64,000 nt of DNA from Carya illinoinensis (taxonomy: Eukaryota; Streptophyta; Magnoliopsida; Fagales; Juglandaceae), in the NCBI RefSeq assembly GCF_018687715.1, contig NC_056755.1:25808501-25872500 (forward strand), in the 5' to 3' direction. A model generated the notes under the pieces. It did no database searches and had not been told where the DNA came from. It saw nothing but the letters and a program-made list of their open reading frames with translations. This document shows, in pieces, positions 11,332-24,219 of the stretch. Numbering within the stretch: position 1 is the first letter of the stretch; each line of letters opens with the position of its first letter. The position numbers and the translations under genes are program-made.

Positions 11332-12763
11332 GTTGATTAATGCCCTCAACTCAAGTTAGAAGCTCAACCATGGTGAGATGAGAACATGTGGGGCGTGTGG
11401 CACTTCTTTGGCTTGAGGGAAACCGTTTGTATGCTGAATGGGGGCTACAATTGGAACAGTGATAGAAAAGATAGGTTTATTCGAGTCAATTCGTTCAGTG
11501 CTAGAAATGAGCTGTAAGGCTTTAATCATGGACGCATTTGATGAGATTTCCCTTGAGAAAATGGTGTAAAGGGCGTTGGCTTTGGGCCGATTAGTTGCAA
11601 TGCACATGGAGGTGCGCGCAGGTGGCGATTGGCTGTGACTTGTCTGTTCCATTGACATTCCTTTTGTCGAAATGTGCTGGATCAAGTGTATTCTTCAAAT
11701 TCACTCTATGAAGGATGAACAACAACAATTAAATTTGTAAGGCTCATCTAGAAAAGGTGAGACAGAATTAAAAGGTCAATTATGTTCAAAACAAGGTTTT
11801 GTGATGACTAATCACTTGTGAGTTGATTAATGCCCTCAACTTTATTCAGAAACCTAACAATGGTGGAATGAGAACTTTAGGGCCGTGTGGCACATCCTAG
11901 GCTCGAGGAAAACCAATGGTTTGGCGTATGTGCGCAAGAATTCATGAAAAGACGGTTTTCTTCGAGCCAATTCGTCCAACGCCTGAAACGAACCAGGAGT
12001 GTTAATGAGGGATGGATGTGATGTGAGATTGCCCTTGAGAAAATGGTTTAAGAGGCTTTGGGCTGATTAGTTCCAATGCACATTGAGGTGCACCTACGTG
12101 GGATTGTATTCCATCTATTGAAATGTGTTGGATCAATTCTAATCCACTGATTCACTCTATGAATGATGAAAAACAACAATAAAAGTCATAAGGTCCGTAT
12201 AAAAAAGGCGAGAATGAATTAATAAGAAAATTAAGCTCAAAACATCGTTTAGAGACGACTAATCACCTGTCAGTTTGTTAATGCCGTCAACTTAAAGTTA
12301 AAACCTTCACAATGGCAGGTTGTGGTCATGAAGGACATGTGGCACTTCTTGGGCTCGATGGAAACCGATGGTGGGGCTTATGTGGGCTGCGATTGGAAGA
12401 ACGAAAGAAAAGGCGGGTTTGTTCGGGGCCAATCCGTCCATTTCTAGTAATGAGCTGGAAGGGTTAAGGTGGGAGGCATTTCATGAGATTTCACTTGAGA
12501 AAATAACATAAAAGGCATGGGTTAGGGGCTGATTAGTTGCAATGCACATGGATGTGCACCAAGGCGGCGATTGGCGGGGACTTGGGTGTTGGAATGACAT
12601 TCCTTCAACGGAAATGTCGTGGATCAATTCCAGTCCACTAACTCACTCTTAGATTGATAAAGAGCAAGAATAGAAGTCGTAAGGTCCACATATATAAGCT
12701 AGGAAAGAATTAAAAAGGAAATTAACCTGAAAACACGGTTTAGAAATGACTATTGACTTGTGA
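11332..12763. repeat. HOR unit U8 (1,432 bp)
   Basis: Has CACATTGAGG (12079) in B and CCAGTCC (12630) in C, both shared with U2, U5 and U10, but lacks their A-monomer markers. Confidence 0.95.
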
Positions 12764-14193
12764 GTTGATTAATGCCCTCAACTCAAGTTAGAAGCTCAAC
12801 CATGGTGAGATGAGAACATGTGGGGCGTGTGGCACTTCTTTGGCTTGAGGGAAACCGTTTGTATGCTGAATGGGGGCTACAATTGGAACAGTGATAGAAA
12901 AGATAGGTTTATTCGAGTCAATTCGTTCAGTGCTAGAAATGAGCTGTAAGGCTTTAATCATGGACGCATTTGATGAGATTTCCCTTGAGAAAATGGTGTA
13001 AAGGGCGTTGGCTTTGGGCCGATTAGTTGCAATGCACATGGAGGTGCGCGCAGGTGGCGATTGGCTGTGACTTGTCTGTTCCATTGACATTCCTTTTGTC
13101 GAAATGTGCTGGATCAAGTGTATTCTTCAAATTCACTCTATGAAGGATGAACAACAACAATTAAATTTGTAAGGCTCATCTAGAAAAGGTGAGACAGAAT
13201 TAAAAGGTCAATTATGTTCAAAACAAGGTTTTGTGATGACTAATCACTTGTGAGTTGATTAATGCCCTCAACTTTATCCAGAAACCTAACAATGGTGGAA
13301 TGAGAACTTTAGGGCCGTGTGGCACATCCTAGGCTCGAGGAAAACCAATGGTTTGGCGTATGTGCGCAAGAATTCATGAAAAGGCGGTTTTCTTCGAGCC
13401 AATTCGTCCAACGCCTGAAACGAACCAGGAGTGTTAATGAGGGATGGATGTGATGTGACATTGCCCTTGAGAAAATGGTTTAAGAGGCTTTGGGCTGATT
13501 AGTTCCAATGCACATGCAGGTGCACCTACGTGGGATTGTATTCCATCTATTGAAATGTGTTGGATCAATTCTAATCCACTGATTCACTCTATGAATGATG
13601 AAAAACAACAATAAAAGTCATAAGGTCCGTATAAAAAAGGCGAGAATGAATTAATAAGAAAATTAAGCTCAAAACATCGTTTAGAGACGACTAATCACCT
13701 GTCAGTTTGTTAATGCCGTCAACTTAAAGTTAAAACCTTCACAATGGCAGGTTGGGGTCATGAAGGACATGTGGCACTTCTTGGGCTCGATGGAAACCGA
13801 TGGTGGGGCTTATGTGGGCTGCGATTGGAAGAACGAAAGAAAAGGCGGGTTTGTTCGGGGCCAATCCGTCCATTTCTAGTAATGAGCTGGAAGGGTTAAG
13901 GTGGGAGGCATTTCATGAGATTTCACTTGAGAAAATAACATAAAAGGCATGGGTTAGGGGCTGATTAGTTGCAATGCACATGGATGTGCACCAAGGCGGC
14001 GATTGGCGGGGACTTGGGTGTTGGAATGACATTCCTTCAACGGAAATGTCGTGGATCAATTCCAATCCACTAACTCACTCTTAGATTGATAAAGAGCAAG
14101 AATAGAAGTCGTAAGGTCCACATATAAGCTAGGAAAGAATTAAAAAGGAAATTAACCTGAAAACACGGTTTAGAAATGACTATTGACTTGTGA
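12764..14193. repeat. HOR unit U9 (1,430 bp)
   Basis: Short AT tract (about 14119), as in U1 and U4. B has TTATCCAG (13274), AAAAGGCGG (13379) and a private GTGACATTG (13454); C has GGTTGGGGTC (13750). The TTATCCAG/GGCGG/TTGGGG set reappears about 33 kb away in U32 and U35. Confidence 0.95.
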
Positions 14194-15625
14194 GTTGATT
14201 AATGCCCTCAACTCAAGTTAGAAGCTCAACCATGGTGAGATGAGAACATGTGGGGCGTGTGGCACTTCTTTGGCTTGAGGGAAACCGTTTGTATGCTGAA
14301 TGGGGGCTACAATTGGAACAGTGATAGAAAAGATAGGTTTATTCGAGTCAATTCGTTCAGTGCTAGAAATGAGCTGTAAGGCTTTAATCATGGACGCATT
14401 TGATGAGATTTCCCTTGAGAAAATGGTGTAAAGGGCGTTGGCTTTGGGGCGATTAGTTGCAATGCACATGGAGGTGCGCGCAGGTGGCGATTGGCTGTGA
14501 CTTGTCTGTTCCATTGACATTCCTTTTGTCGAAATGTGCTGGATCAAGTGTATTCTTCAAATTCACTCTATGAAGGATGAACAACAACAATTAAATTTGT
14601 AAGGCTCATCTAGAAAAGGTGAGACAGAATTAAACGGTCAATTATGTTCAAAACAAGGTTTTGTGATGACTAATCACTTGTGAGTTGATTAATGCCCTCA
14701 ACTTTATTCAGAAACCTAACAATGGTGGAATGAGAACTTTAGGGCCGTGTGGCACATCCTAGGCTCGAGGAAAACCAATGGTTTGGCGTATGTGCGCAAG
14801 AATTCATGAAAAGACGGTTTTCTTCGAGCCAATTCGTCCAACGCCTGAAACGAACCAGGAGTGTTAATGAGGGATGGATGTGATGTGAGATTGCCCTTGA
14901 GAAAATGGTTGAAGAGGCTTTGGGCTGATTAGTTCCAATGCACATTGAGGTGCACCTACGTGGGATTGTATTCCATCTATTGAAATGTGTTGGATCAATT
15001 CTAATCCACTGATTCACTCTATGAATGATGAAAAACAACAATAAAAGTCATAAGGTCCGTATAAAAAAGGCGAGAATGAATTAATAAGAAAATTAAGCTC
15101 AAAACATCGTTTAGAGACGACTAATCACCTGTCAGTTTGTTAATGCCGTCAACTTAAAGTTAAAACCTTCACAATGGCAGGTTGTGGTCATGAAGGACAT
15201 GTGGCACTTCTTGGGCTCGATGGAAACCGATGGTGGGGCTTATGTGGGCTGCGATTGGAAGAACGAAAGAAAAGGCGGGTTTGTTCGGGGCCAATCCGTC
15301 CATTTCTAGTAATGAGCTGGAAGGGTTAAGGTGGGAGGCATTTCATGAGATTTCACTTGAGAAAATAACATAAAAGGCATGGGTTAGGGGCTGATTAGTT
15401 GCAATGCACATGGATGTGCACCAAGGCGGCGATTGGCGGGGACTTGGGTGTTGGAATGACATTCCTTCAACGGAAATGTCGTGGATCAATTCCAGTCCAC
15501 TAACTCACTCTTAGATTGATAAAGAGCAAGAATAGAAGTCGTAAGGTCCACATATATAAGCTAGGAAAGAATTAAAAAGGAAATTAACCTGAAAACACGG
15601 TTTAGAAATGACTATTGACTTGTGA
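14194..15625. repeat. HOR unit U10 (1,432 bp)
   Basis: Has TTGGGGCG (14446), TTAAACGG (14631), CACATTGAGG (14941) and CCAGTCC (15493), the U2/U5 set without TTAAAATGG. A private T>G giving GGTTGAAGAGG (14908) removes a minus-strand stop and creates a chance 100-codon frame across B. Confidence 0.95.
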
Positions 15626-17057
15626 GTTGATTAATGCCCTCAACTCAAGTTAGAAGCTCAACCATGGTGAGATGAGAACATGTGGGGCGTGTGGCACTTC
15701 TTTGGCTTGAGGGAAACCGTTTGTATGCTGAATGGGGGCTACAATTGGAACAGTGATAGAAAAGATAGGTTTATTCGAGTCAATTCGTTCAGTGCTAGAA
15801 ATGAGCTGTAAGGCTTTAATCATGGACGCATTTGATGAGATTTCCCTTGAGAAAATGGTGTAAAGGGCGTTGGCTTTGGGCCGATTAGTTGCAATGCACA
15901 TGGAGGTGCGCGCAGGTGGCGATTGGCTGTGACTTGTCTGTTCCATTGACATTCCTTTTGTCGAAATGTGCTGGATCAAGTGTATTCTTCAAATTCACTC
16001 TATGAAGGATGAACAACAACAATTAAATTTGTAAGGCTCATCTAGAAAAGGTGAGACAAAATTAAAAGGTCAATTATGTTCAAAACAAGGTTTTGTGATG
16101 ACTAATCACTTGTGAGTTGATTAATGCCCTCAACTTTATTCAGAAACCTAACAATGGTGGAATGAGAACTTTAGGGCCGTGTGGCACATCCTAGGCTCAA
16201 GGAAAACCAATGGTTTGGCGTATGTGCGCAAGAATTCATGAAAAGACGGTTTTCTTCGAGCCAATTCGTCCAACGCCTGAAACGAACCAGGAGTGTTAAT
16301 GAGGGATGGATGTGATGTGAGATTGCCCTTGAGAAAATGGTTTAAGAGGCTTTGGGCTGATTAGTTCCAATGCACATTGAGGTGCACCTACGTGGGATTG
16401 TATTCCATCTATTGAAATGTGTTGGATCAATTCTAATCCACTGATTCACTCTATGAATGATGAAAAATAACAATAAAAGTCATAAGGTCCGTATAAAAAA
16501 GGCGAGAATGAATTAATAAGAAAATTAAGCTCAAAACATCGTTTAGAGACGACTAATCACCTGTCAGTTTGTTAATGCCGTCAACTTAAAGTTAAAACCT
16601 TCACAATGGCAGGTTGTGGTCATGAAGGACATGTGGCACTTCTTGGGCTCGATGGAAACCGATGGTGGGGCTTATGTGGGCTGCGATTGGAAGAACGAAA
16701 GAAAAGGCGGGTTTGTTCGGGGCCAATCTGTCCATTTCTAGTAATGAGCTGGAAGGGTTAAGGTGGGAGGCATTTCATGAGATTTCACTTGAGAAAATAA
16801 TATAAAAGGCATGGGTTAGGGGCTGATTAGTTGCAATGCACATGGATGTGCACCAAGGCGGCGATTGGTGGGGACTTGGGTGTTGGAATGACATTCCTTC
16901 AACGGAAATGTCGTGGATCAATTCCAATCCACTAACTCACTCTTAGATTGATAAAGAGCAAGAATAGAAGTCGTAAGGTCCACATATATAAGCTAGGAAA
17001 GAATTAAAAAGGAAATTAACCTGAAAACACGGTTTAGAAATGACTATTGACTTGTGA
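15626..17057. repeat. HOR unit U11 (1,432 bp)
   Basis: Private changes: GACAAAATT (about 16056), GGCTCAAGG (16195, a CpG transition that destroys the XhoI site), AAAATAACAAT (about 16464, also in U40) and GGTGGGGAC (about 16867). CAATCTGTCC (16725) is shared only with U12. Confidence 0.95.
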
Positions 17058-18489
17058 GTTGATTAATGCCCTCAACTCAAGTTAGAAGCTCAACCATGGT
17101 GAGATGAGAACATGTGGGGCGTGTGGCACTTCTTTGGCTTGAGGGAAACCGTTTGTATGCTGAATGGGGGCTACAATTGGAGCAGTGATAGAAAAGATAG
17201 GTTTATTCGAGTCAATTCGTTCAGTGCTAGAAATGAGCTGTAAGGCTTTAATCATGGACGCATTTGATGAGATTTCCCTTGAGAAAATGGTGTAAAGGGC
17301 GTTGGCTTTGGGCCGATTAGTTGCAATGCACATGGAGGTGCGCGCAGGTGGCGATTGGCTGTGACTTGTCTGTTCCATTGACATTCCTTTTGTCGAAATG
17401 TGCTGGATCAAGTGTATTCTTCAAATTCACTCTATGAAGGATGAACAACAACAATTAAATTTGTAAGGCTCATCTAGAAAAGGTGAGACAGAATTAAAAG
17501 GTCAATTATGTTCAAAACAAGGTTTTGTGATGACTAATCACTTGTGAGTTGATTAATGCCCTCAACTTTATTCAGAAACCTAACAATGGTGGAATGAGAA
17601 CTTTAGGGCCGTGTGGCACATCCTAGGCTCGAGGAAAACCAATGGTTTGGCGTATGTGCGCAAGAATTCATGAAAAGACGGTTTTCTTCGAGCCAATTCG
17701 TCCAACGCCTGAAACGAACCAGGAGTGTTAATGAGGGATGGATGTGATGTGAGATTGCCCTTGAGAAAATGGTTTAAGAGGCTTTGGGCTGATTAGTTCC
17801 AATGCACATGCAGGTGCACCTACGTGGGACTGTATTCCATCTATTGAAATGTGTTGGATCAATTCTAATCCACTAATTCACTCTATGAATGATGAAAAAC
17901 AACAATAAAAGTCATAATGTCCGTATAAAAAAGGCGAGAATGAATTAATAAGAAAATTAAGCTCAAAACATCGTTTAGAGACGACTAAACACCTGTCAGT
18001 TTGTTAATGCCGTCAACTTAAAGTTAAAACCTTCACAATGGCAGGTTGTGGTCATGAAGGACATGTGGCACTTCTTGGGCTCGATGGAAACCGATGGTGG
18101 GGCTTATGTGGGCTGCGATTGGAAGAACGAAAGAAAAGGCGGGTTTGTTCGGGGCCAATCTGTCCATTTCTAGTAATGAGCTGGAAGGGTTAAGGTGGGA
18201 GGCATTTCATGAGATTTCACTTGAGAAAATAATATAAAAGGCATGGGTTAGGGGCTGATTAGTTGCAATGCACATGGATGTGCACCAAGGCGGCGATTGG
18301 CGGGGACTTGGGTGTTGGAATGACATTCCTTCAACGGAAATGTCGTGGATCAATTCCAATCCACTAACTCACTCTTAGATTGATAAAGAGCAAGAATAGA
18401 AGTCGTAAGGTCCACATATATAAGCTAGGAAAGAATTAAAAAGGAAATTAACCTGAAAACACGGTTTAGAAATGACTATTGACTTGTGA
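17058..18489. repeat. HOR unit U12 (1,432 bp), first unit of the G-type subfamily
   Basis: First unit with TGGAGCAGTG instead of TGGAACAGTG in A (about 17178). B has GGGACTGTA (17826), CCACTAATTC (about 17870), CATAATGTCC (17912) and a private ACTAAACACC (about 17984). CAATCTGTCC in C links it to U11. Confidence 0.95.
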
Positions 18490-19923
18490 GTTGATTAATG
18501 CCCTCAACTCAAGTTAGAAGCTCAACCATGGTGAGATGAGAACATGTGGGGCGTGTGGCACTTCTTTGGCTTGAGGGAAACCGTTTGTATGCTGAATGGG
18601 GGCTACAATTGGAGCAGTGATAGAAAAGATAGGTTTATTCGAGTCAATTCGTTCAGTGCTAGAAATGAGCTGTAAGGCTTTAATCATGGACGCATTTGAT
18701 GAGATTTCCCTTGAGAAAATGGTGTAAAGGGCGTTGGCTTTGGGCCGATTAGTTGCAATGCACATGGAGGTGCGCGCAGGTGGCGATTGGCTGTGACTTG
18801 TCTGTTCCATTGACATTCCTTTTGTCGAAATGTGCTGGATCAAGTGTATTCTTCAAATTCACTCTATGAAGGATGAACAACAACAATTAAATTTGTAAGG
18901 CTCATCTAGAAAAGGTGAGACAGAATTAAAAGGTCAATTATGTTCAAAACAAGGTTTTGTGATGACTAATCACTTGTGAGTTGATTAATATGCCCTCAAC
19001 TTTATTCAGAAACCTAACAATGGTGGAATGAGAACTTTAGGGCCGTGTGGCACATCCTAGGCTCGAGGAAAACCAATGGTTTGGCGTATGTGCGCAAGAA
19101 TTCATGAAAAGACGGTTTTCTTCGAGCCAATTCGTCCAACGCCTGAAACGAACCAGGAGTGTTAATGAGGGATGGATGTGATGTGAGATTGCCCTTGAGA
19201 AAATGGTTTAAGAGGCTTTGGGCTGATTAGTTCCAATGCACATGCAGGTGCACCTACGTGGGACTGTATTCCATCTATTGAAATGTGTTGGATCAATTCT
19301 AATCCACTAATTCACTCTATGAATGATGAAAAACAACAATAAAAGTCATAAGGTCCGTATAAAAAAGGCGAGAATGAATTAATAAGAAAATTAAGCTCAA
19401 AACATCGTTTAGAGACGACTAATCACCTGTCAGTTTGTTAATGCCGTCAACTTAAAGTTAAAACCTTCACAATGGCAGGTTGTGGTCATGAAGGACATGT
19501 GGCACTTCTTGGGCTCGATGGAAACCGATGGTGGGGCTTATGTGGGCTGCGATTGGAAGAACGAAAGAAAAGGCGGGTTTGTTCGGGGCCAATCCGTCCA
19601 TTTCTAGTAATGAGCTGGAAGGGTTAAGGTGGGAGGCATTTCATGAGATTTCACTTGAGAAAATAATATAAAAGGCATGGGTTAGGGGCTGATTAGTTGC
19701 AATGCGCATGGATGTGCACCAAGGCGGCGATTGGCGGGGACTTGGGTGTTGGAATGACATTCCTTCAACGGAAATGTCGTGGATCAATTCCAATCCACTA
19801 ACTCACTCTTAGATTGATAAAGAGCAAGAATAGAGGTCGTAAGGTCCACATATATAAGCTAGGAAAGAATTAAAAAGGAAATTAACCTGAAAACACGGTT
19901 TAGAAATGACTATTGACTTGTGA
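18490..19923. repeat. HOR unit U13 (1,434 bp, AT insertion)
   Basis: Two extra bases (AT) interrupt the B-start motif, giving TTGATTAATATGCCC (18981), the only disruption I see of this motif's length. C has private GCGCATGG (19704) and TAGAGGTCG (19831). Confidence 0.95.
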
Positions 19924-21355
19924 GTTGATTAATGCCCTCAACTCAAGTTAGAAGCTCAACCATGGTGAGATGAGAACATGTGGGGCGTGTGGCACTTCTT
20001 TGGCTTGAGGGAAACCGTTTGTATGCTGAATGGGGGCTACAATTGGAGCAGTGATAGAAAAGATAGGTTTATTCGAGTCAATTCGTTCAGTGCTAGAAAT
20101 GAGCTGTAAGGCTTTAATCATGGACGCATTTGATGAGATTTCCCTTGAGAAAATGGTGTAAAGGGCGTTGGCTTTGGGCCGATTACTTGCAATGCACATG
20201 GAGGTGCGCGCAGGTGGCGATTGGCTGTGACTTGTCTGTTCCATTGACATTCCTTTTGTCGAAATGTGCTGGATCAAGTGTATTCTTCAAATTCACTCTA
20301 TGAAGGATGAACAACAACAATTAAATTTGTAAGGCTCATCTAGAAAAGGTGAGACAGAATTAAAAGGTCAATTATGTTCAAAACAAGGTTTTGTGATGAC
20401 TAATCACTTGTGAGTTGATTAATGCCCTCAACTTTATTCAGAAAGCTAACAATGGTGGAATGAGAACTTTAGGGCCGTGTGGCACATCCTAGGCTCGAGG
20501 AAAACCAATGGTTTGGCGTATGTGCGCAAGAATTCATGAAAAGACGGTTTTCTTCGAGCCAATTCGTCCAACGCCTGAAACGAACCAGGAGTGTTAATGA
20601 GGGATGGATGTGATGTGAGATTGCCCTTGAGAAAATGGTTTAAGAGGCTTTGGGCTGATTAGTTCCAATGCACATGCAGGTGCACCTACGTGGGACTGTA
20701 TTCCATCTATTGAAATGTGTTGGATCAATTCTAATCCACTAATTCACTCTATGAATGATGAAAAACAACAATAAAAGTCATAATGTCCGTATAAAAAAGG
20801 CGAGAATGAATTAATAAGAAAATTAAGCTCAAAACATCGTTTAGAGACGACTAATCACCTGTCAGTTTGTTAATGCCGTCAACTTAAAGTTAAAACCTTC
20901 ACAATGGCAGGTTGTGGTCATGAAGGACATGTGGCACTTCTTGGGCTCGATGGAAACCGATGGTGGGGCTTATGTGGGCTGCGATTGGAAGAACGAAAGA
21001 AAAGGCGGGTTTGTTCGGGGCCAATCCGTCCATTTCTAGTAATGAGCTGGAAGGGTTAAGGTGGGAGGCATTTCATGAGATTTCACTTGAGAAAATAATA
21101 TAAAAGGCATGGGTTAGGGGCTGATTAGTTGCAATGCACATGGATGTGCACCAAGGCGGCGATTGGCGGGGACTTGGGTGTTGGAATGACATTCCTTCAA
21201 CGGAAATGTCGTGGATCAATTCCAATCCACTAACTCACTCTTAGATTGATAAAGAGCAAGAATAGAAGTCGTAAGGTCCACATATATAAGCTAGGAAAGA
21301 ATTAAAAAGGAAATTAACCTGAAAACACGGTTTAGAAATGACTATTGACTTGTGA
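19924..21355. repeat. HOR unit U14 (1,432 bp)
   Basis: Private GATTACTTGC in A (20181), inside the conserved box. B has GAAAGCTAAC (20441), GGGACTGTA, CCACTAATTC and CATAATGTCC. Confidence 0.95.
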
Positions 21356-22787
21356 GTTGATTAATGCCCTCAACTCAAGTTAGAAGCTCAACCATGGTGA
21401 GATGAGAACATGTGGGGCGTGTGGCACTTCTTTGGCTTGAGGGAAACCGTTTGTATGCTGAATGGGGGCTACAATTGGAGCAGTGATAGAAAAGATAGGT
21501 TTATTCGAGTCAATTCGTTCAGTGCTAGAAATGAGCTGTAAGGCTTTAATCATGGACGCATTTGATGAGATTTCCCTTGAGAAAATGGTGTAAAGGGCGT
21601 TGGCTTTGGGCCGATTAGTTGCAATGCACATGGAGGTGCGCGCAGGTGGCGATTGGCTGTGACTTGTCTGTTCCATTGACATTCCTTTTGTCGAAATGTG
21701 CTGGATCAAGTGTATTCTTCAAATTCACTCTATGAAGGATGAACAACAACAATTAAATTTGTAAGGCTCATCTAGAAAAGGTGAGACAGAATTAAAAGGT
21801 CAATTATGTTCAAAACAAGGTTTTGTGATGACTAATCACTTGTGAGTTGATTAATGCCCTCAACTTTATTCAGAAAGCTAACAATGGTGGAATGAGAACT
21901 TTAGGGCCGTGTGGCACATCCTAGGCTCGAGGAAAACCAATGGTTTGGCGTATGTGCGCAAGAATTCATGAAAAGACGGTTTTCTTCGAGCCAATTCGTC
22001 CAACGCCTGAAACGAACCAGGAGTGTTAATGAGGGATGGATGTGATGTGAGATTGCCCTTGAGAAAATGGTTTAAGAGGCTTTGGGCTGATTAGTTCCAA
22101 TGCACATGCAGGTGCACCTACGTGGGACTGTATTCCATCTATTGAAATGTGTTGGATCAATTCTAATCCACTAATTCACTCTATGAATGATGAAAAACAA
22201 CAATAAAAGTCATAATGTCCGTATAAAAAAGGCGAGAATGAATTAATAAGAAAATTAAGCTCAAAACATCGTTTAGAGACGACTAATCACCTGTCAGTTT
22301 GTTAATGCCGTCAACTTAAAGTTAAAACCTTCACAATGGCAGGTTGTGGTCATGAAGGACATGTGGCACTTCTTGGGCTCGATGGAAACCGATGGTGGGG
22401 CTTATGTGGGCTGCGATTGGAAGAACGAAAGAAAAGGCGGGTTTGTTCGGGGCCAATCCGTCCATTTCTAGTAATGAGCTGGAAGGGTTAAGGTGGGAGG
22501 CATTTCATGAGATTTCACTTGAGAAAATAACATAAAAGGCATGGGTTAGGGGATGATTAGTTGCAATGCACATGGATGTGCACCAAGGCGGCGATTGGCG
22601 GGGACTTGGGTGTTGGAATGACATTCCTTCAACGGAAATGTCGTGGATCAATTCCAATCCACTAACTCACTCTTAGATTGATAAAGAGCAAGAATAGAAG
22701 TCGTAAGGTCCACATATATAAGCTAGGAAAGAATTAAAAAGGAAATTAACCTGAAAACACGGTTTAGAAATGACTATTGACTTGTGA
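21356..22787. repeat. HOR unit U15 (1,432 bp)
   Basis: B as in U14 (GAAAGCTAAC at about 21873, ACTGTA, CTAATTC, AATGTCC). C switches to AACATAAAA and GGGGATGATT (about 22550), matching U6 and U7 rather than its neighbours, so A/B and C have different histories. Confidence 0.94.
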
Positions 22788-24219
22788 GTTGATTAATGCC
22801 CTCAACTCAAGTTAGAAGCTCAACCATGGTGAGATAAGAACATGTGGGGCGTGTGGCACTTCTTTGGCTTGAGGGAAACCGTTTGTATGCTGAATGGGGG
22901 CTACAATTGGAGCAGTGATAGAAAAGATAGGTTTATTCGAGTCAATTCGTTCAGTGCTAGAAATGAGCTGTAAGGCTTTAATCATGGACGCATTTGATGA
23001 GATTTCCCTTGAGAAAATGGTGTAAAGGGCGTTGGCTTTGGGCCGATTAGTTGCAATGCACATGGAGGTGCGCGCAGGTGGCGATTGGCTGTGACTTGTC
23101 TGTTCCATTGACATTCCTTTTGTCGAAATGTGCTGGATCAAGTGTATTCTTCAAATTCACTCTATGAAGGATGAACAACAACAATTAAATTTGTAAGGCT
23201 CATCTAGAAAAGGTGAGACAGAATTAAAAGGTCAATTATGTTCAAAACAAGGTTTTGTGATGACTAATCACTTGTGAGTTGATTAATGCCCTCAACTTTA
23301 TTCAGAAACCTAACAATGGTGGAATGAGAAGTTTAGGGCCGTGTGGCACATCCTAGGCTCGAGGAAAACCAATGGTTTGGCGTATGTGCGCAAGAATTCA
23401 TGAAAAGACGGTTTTCTTTGAGCCAATTCGTCCAACGCCTGAAACGAACCAGGAGTGTTAATGAGGGATGGATGTGATGTGAGATTGCCCTTGAGAAAAT
23501 GGTTTAAGAGGCTTTGGGCTGATTAGTTCCAATGCACATGCAGGTGCACCTACGTGGGACTGTATTCCATCTATTGAAATGTGTTGGATCAATTCTAATC
23601 CACTAATTCACTCTATGAATGATGAAAAACAACAATAAAAGTCATAATGTCCGTATAAAAAAGGCGAGAATGAATTAATAAGAAAATTAAGCTCAAAACA
23701 TCGTTTAGAGACGACTAATCACCTGTCAGTTTGTTAATGCCGTCAACTTAAAGTTAAAACCTTCACAATGGCAGGTTGTGGTCATGAAGGACATGTGGCA
23801 GTTCTTGGGCTCGATGGAAACCGATGGTGGGGCTTATGTGGGCTGCGATTGGAAGAACGAAAGAAAAGGCGGGTTTGTTCGGGGCCAATCCGTCCATTTC
23901 TAGTAATGAGCTGGAAGGGTTAAGGTGGGAGGCATTTCATGAGATTTCACTTGAGAAAATAATATAAAAGGCATGGGTTAGGGGCTGATTAGTTGCAATG
24001 CACATGGATGTGCACCAAGGCGGCGATTGGCGGGGACTTGGGTGTTGGAATGACATTCCTTCAACGGAAATGTCGTGGATCAATTCCAATCCACTAACTC
24101 ACTCTTAGATTGATAAAGAGCAAGAATAGAAGTCGTAAGGTCCACATATATAAGCTAGGAAAGAATTAAAAAGGAAATTAACCTGAAAACACGGTTTAGA
24201 AATGACTATTGACTTGTGA
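22788..24219. repeat. HOR unit U16 (1,432 bp)
   Basis: Private GAGATAAGAA in A (22831). GAGAAGTTTAG (23326), TTCTTTGAGCC (23414) and GGCAGTTCTTGG (23797) are shared only with U19. Confidence 0.96.

Noticed and set aside
14739..15041. Minus-strand frame of 100 codons in U10 monomer B
   Set aside because: Opened by a single T>G at 14908 that removes a stop present in all other units; a chance frame in satellite DNA.
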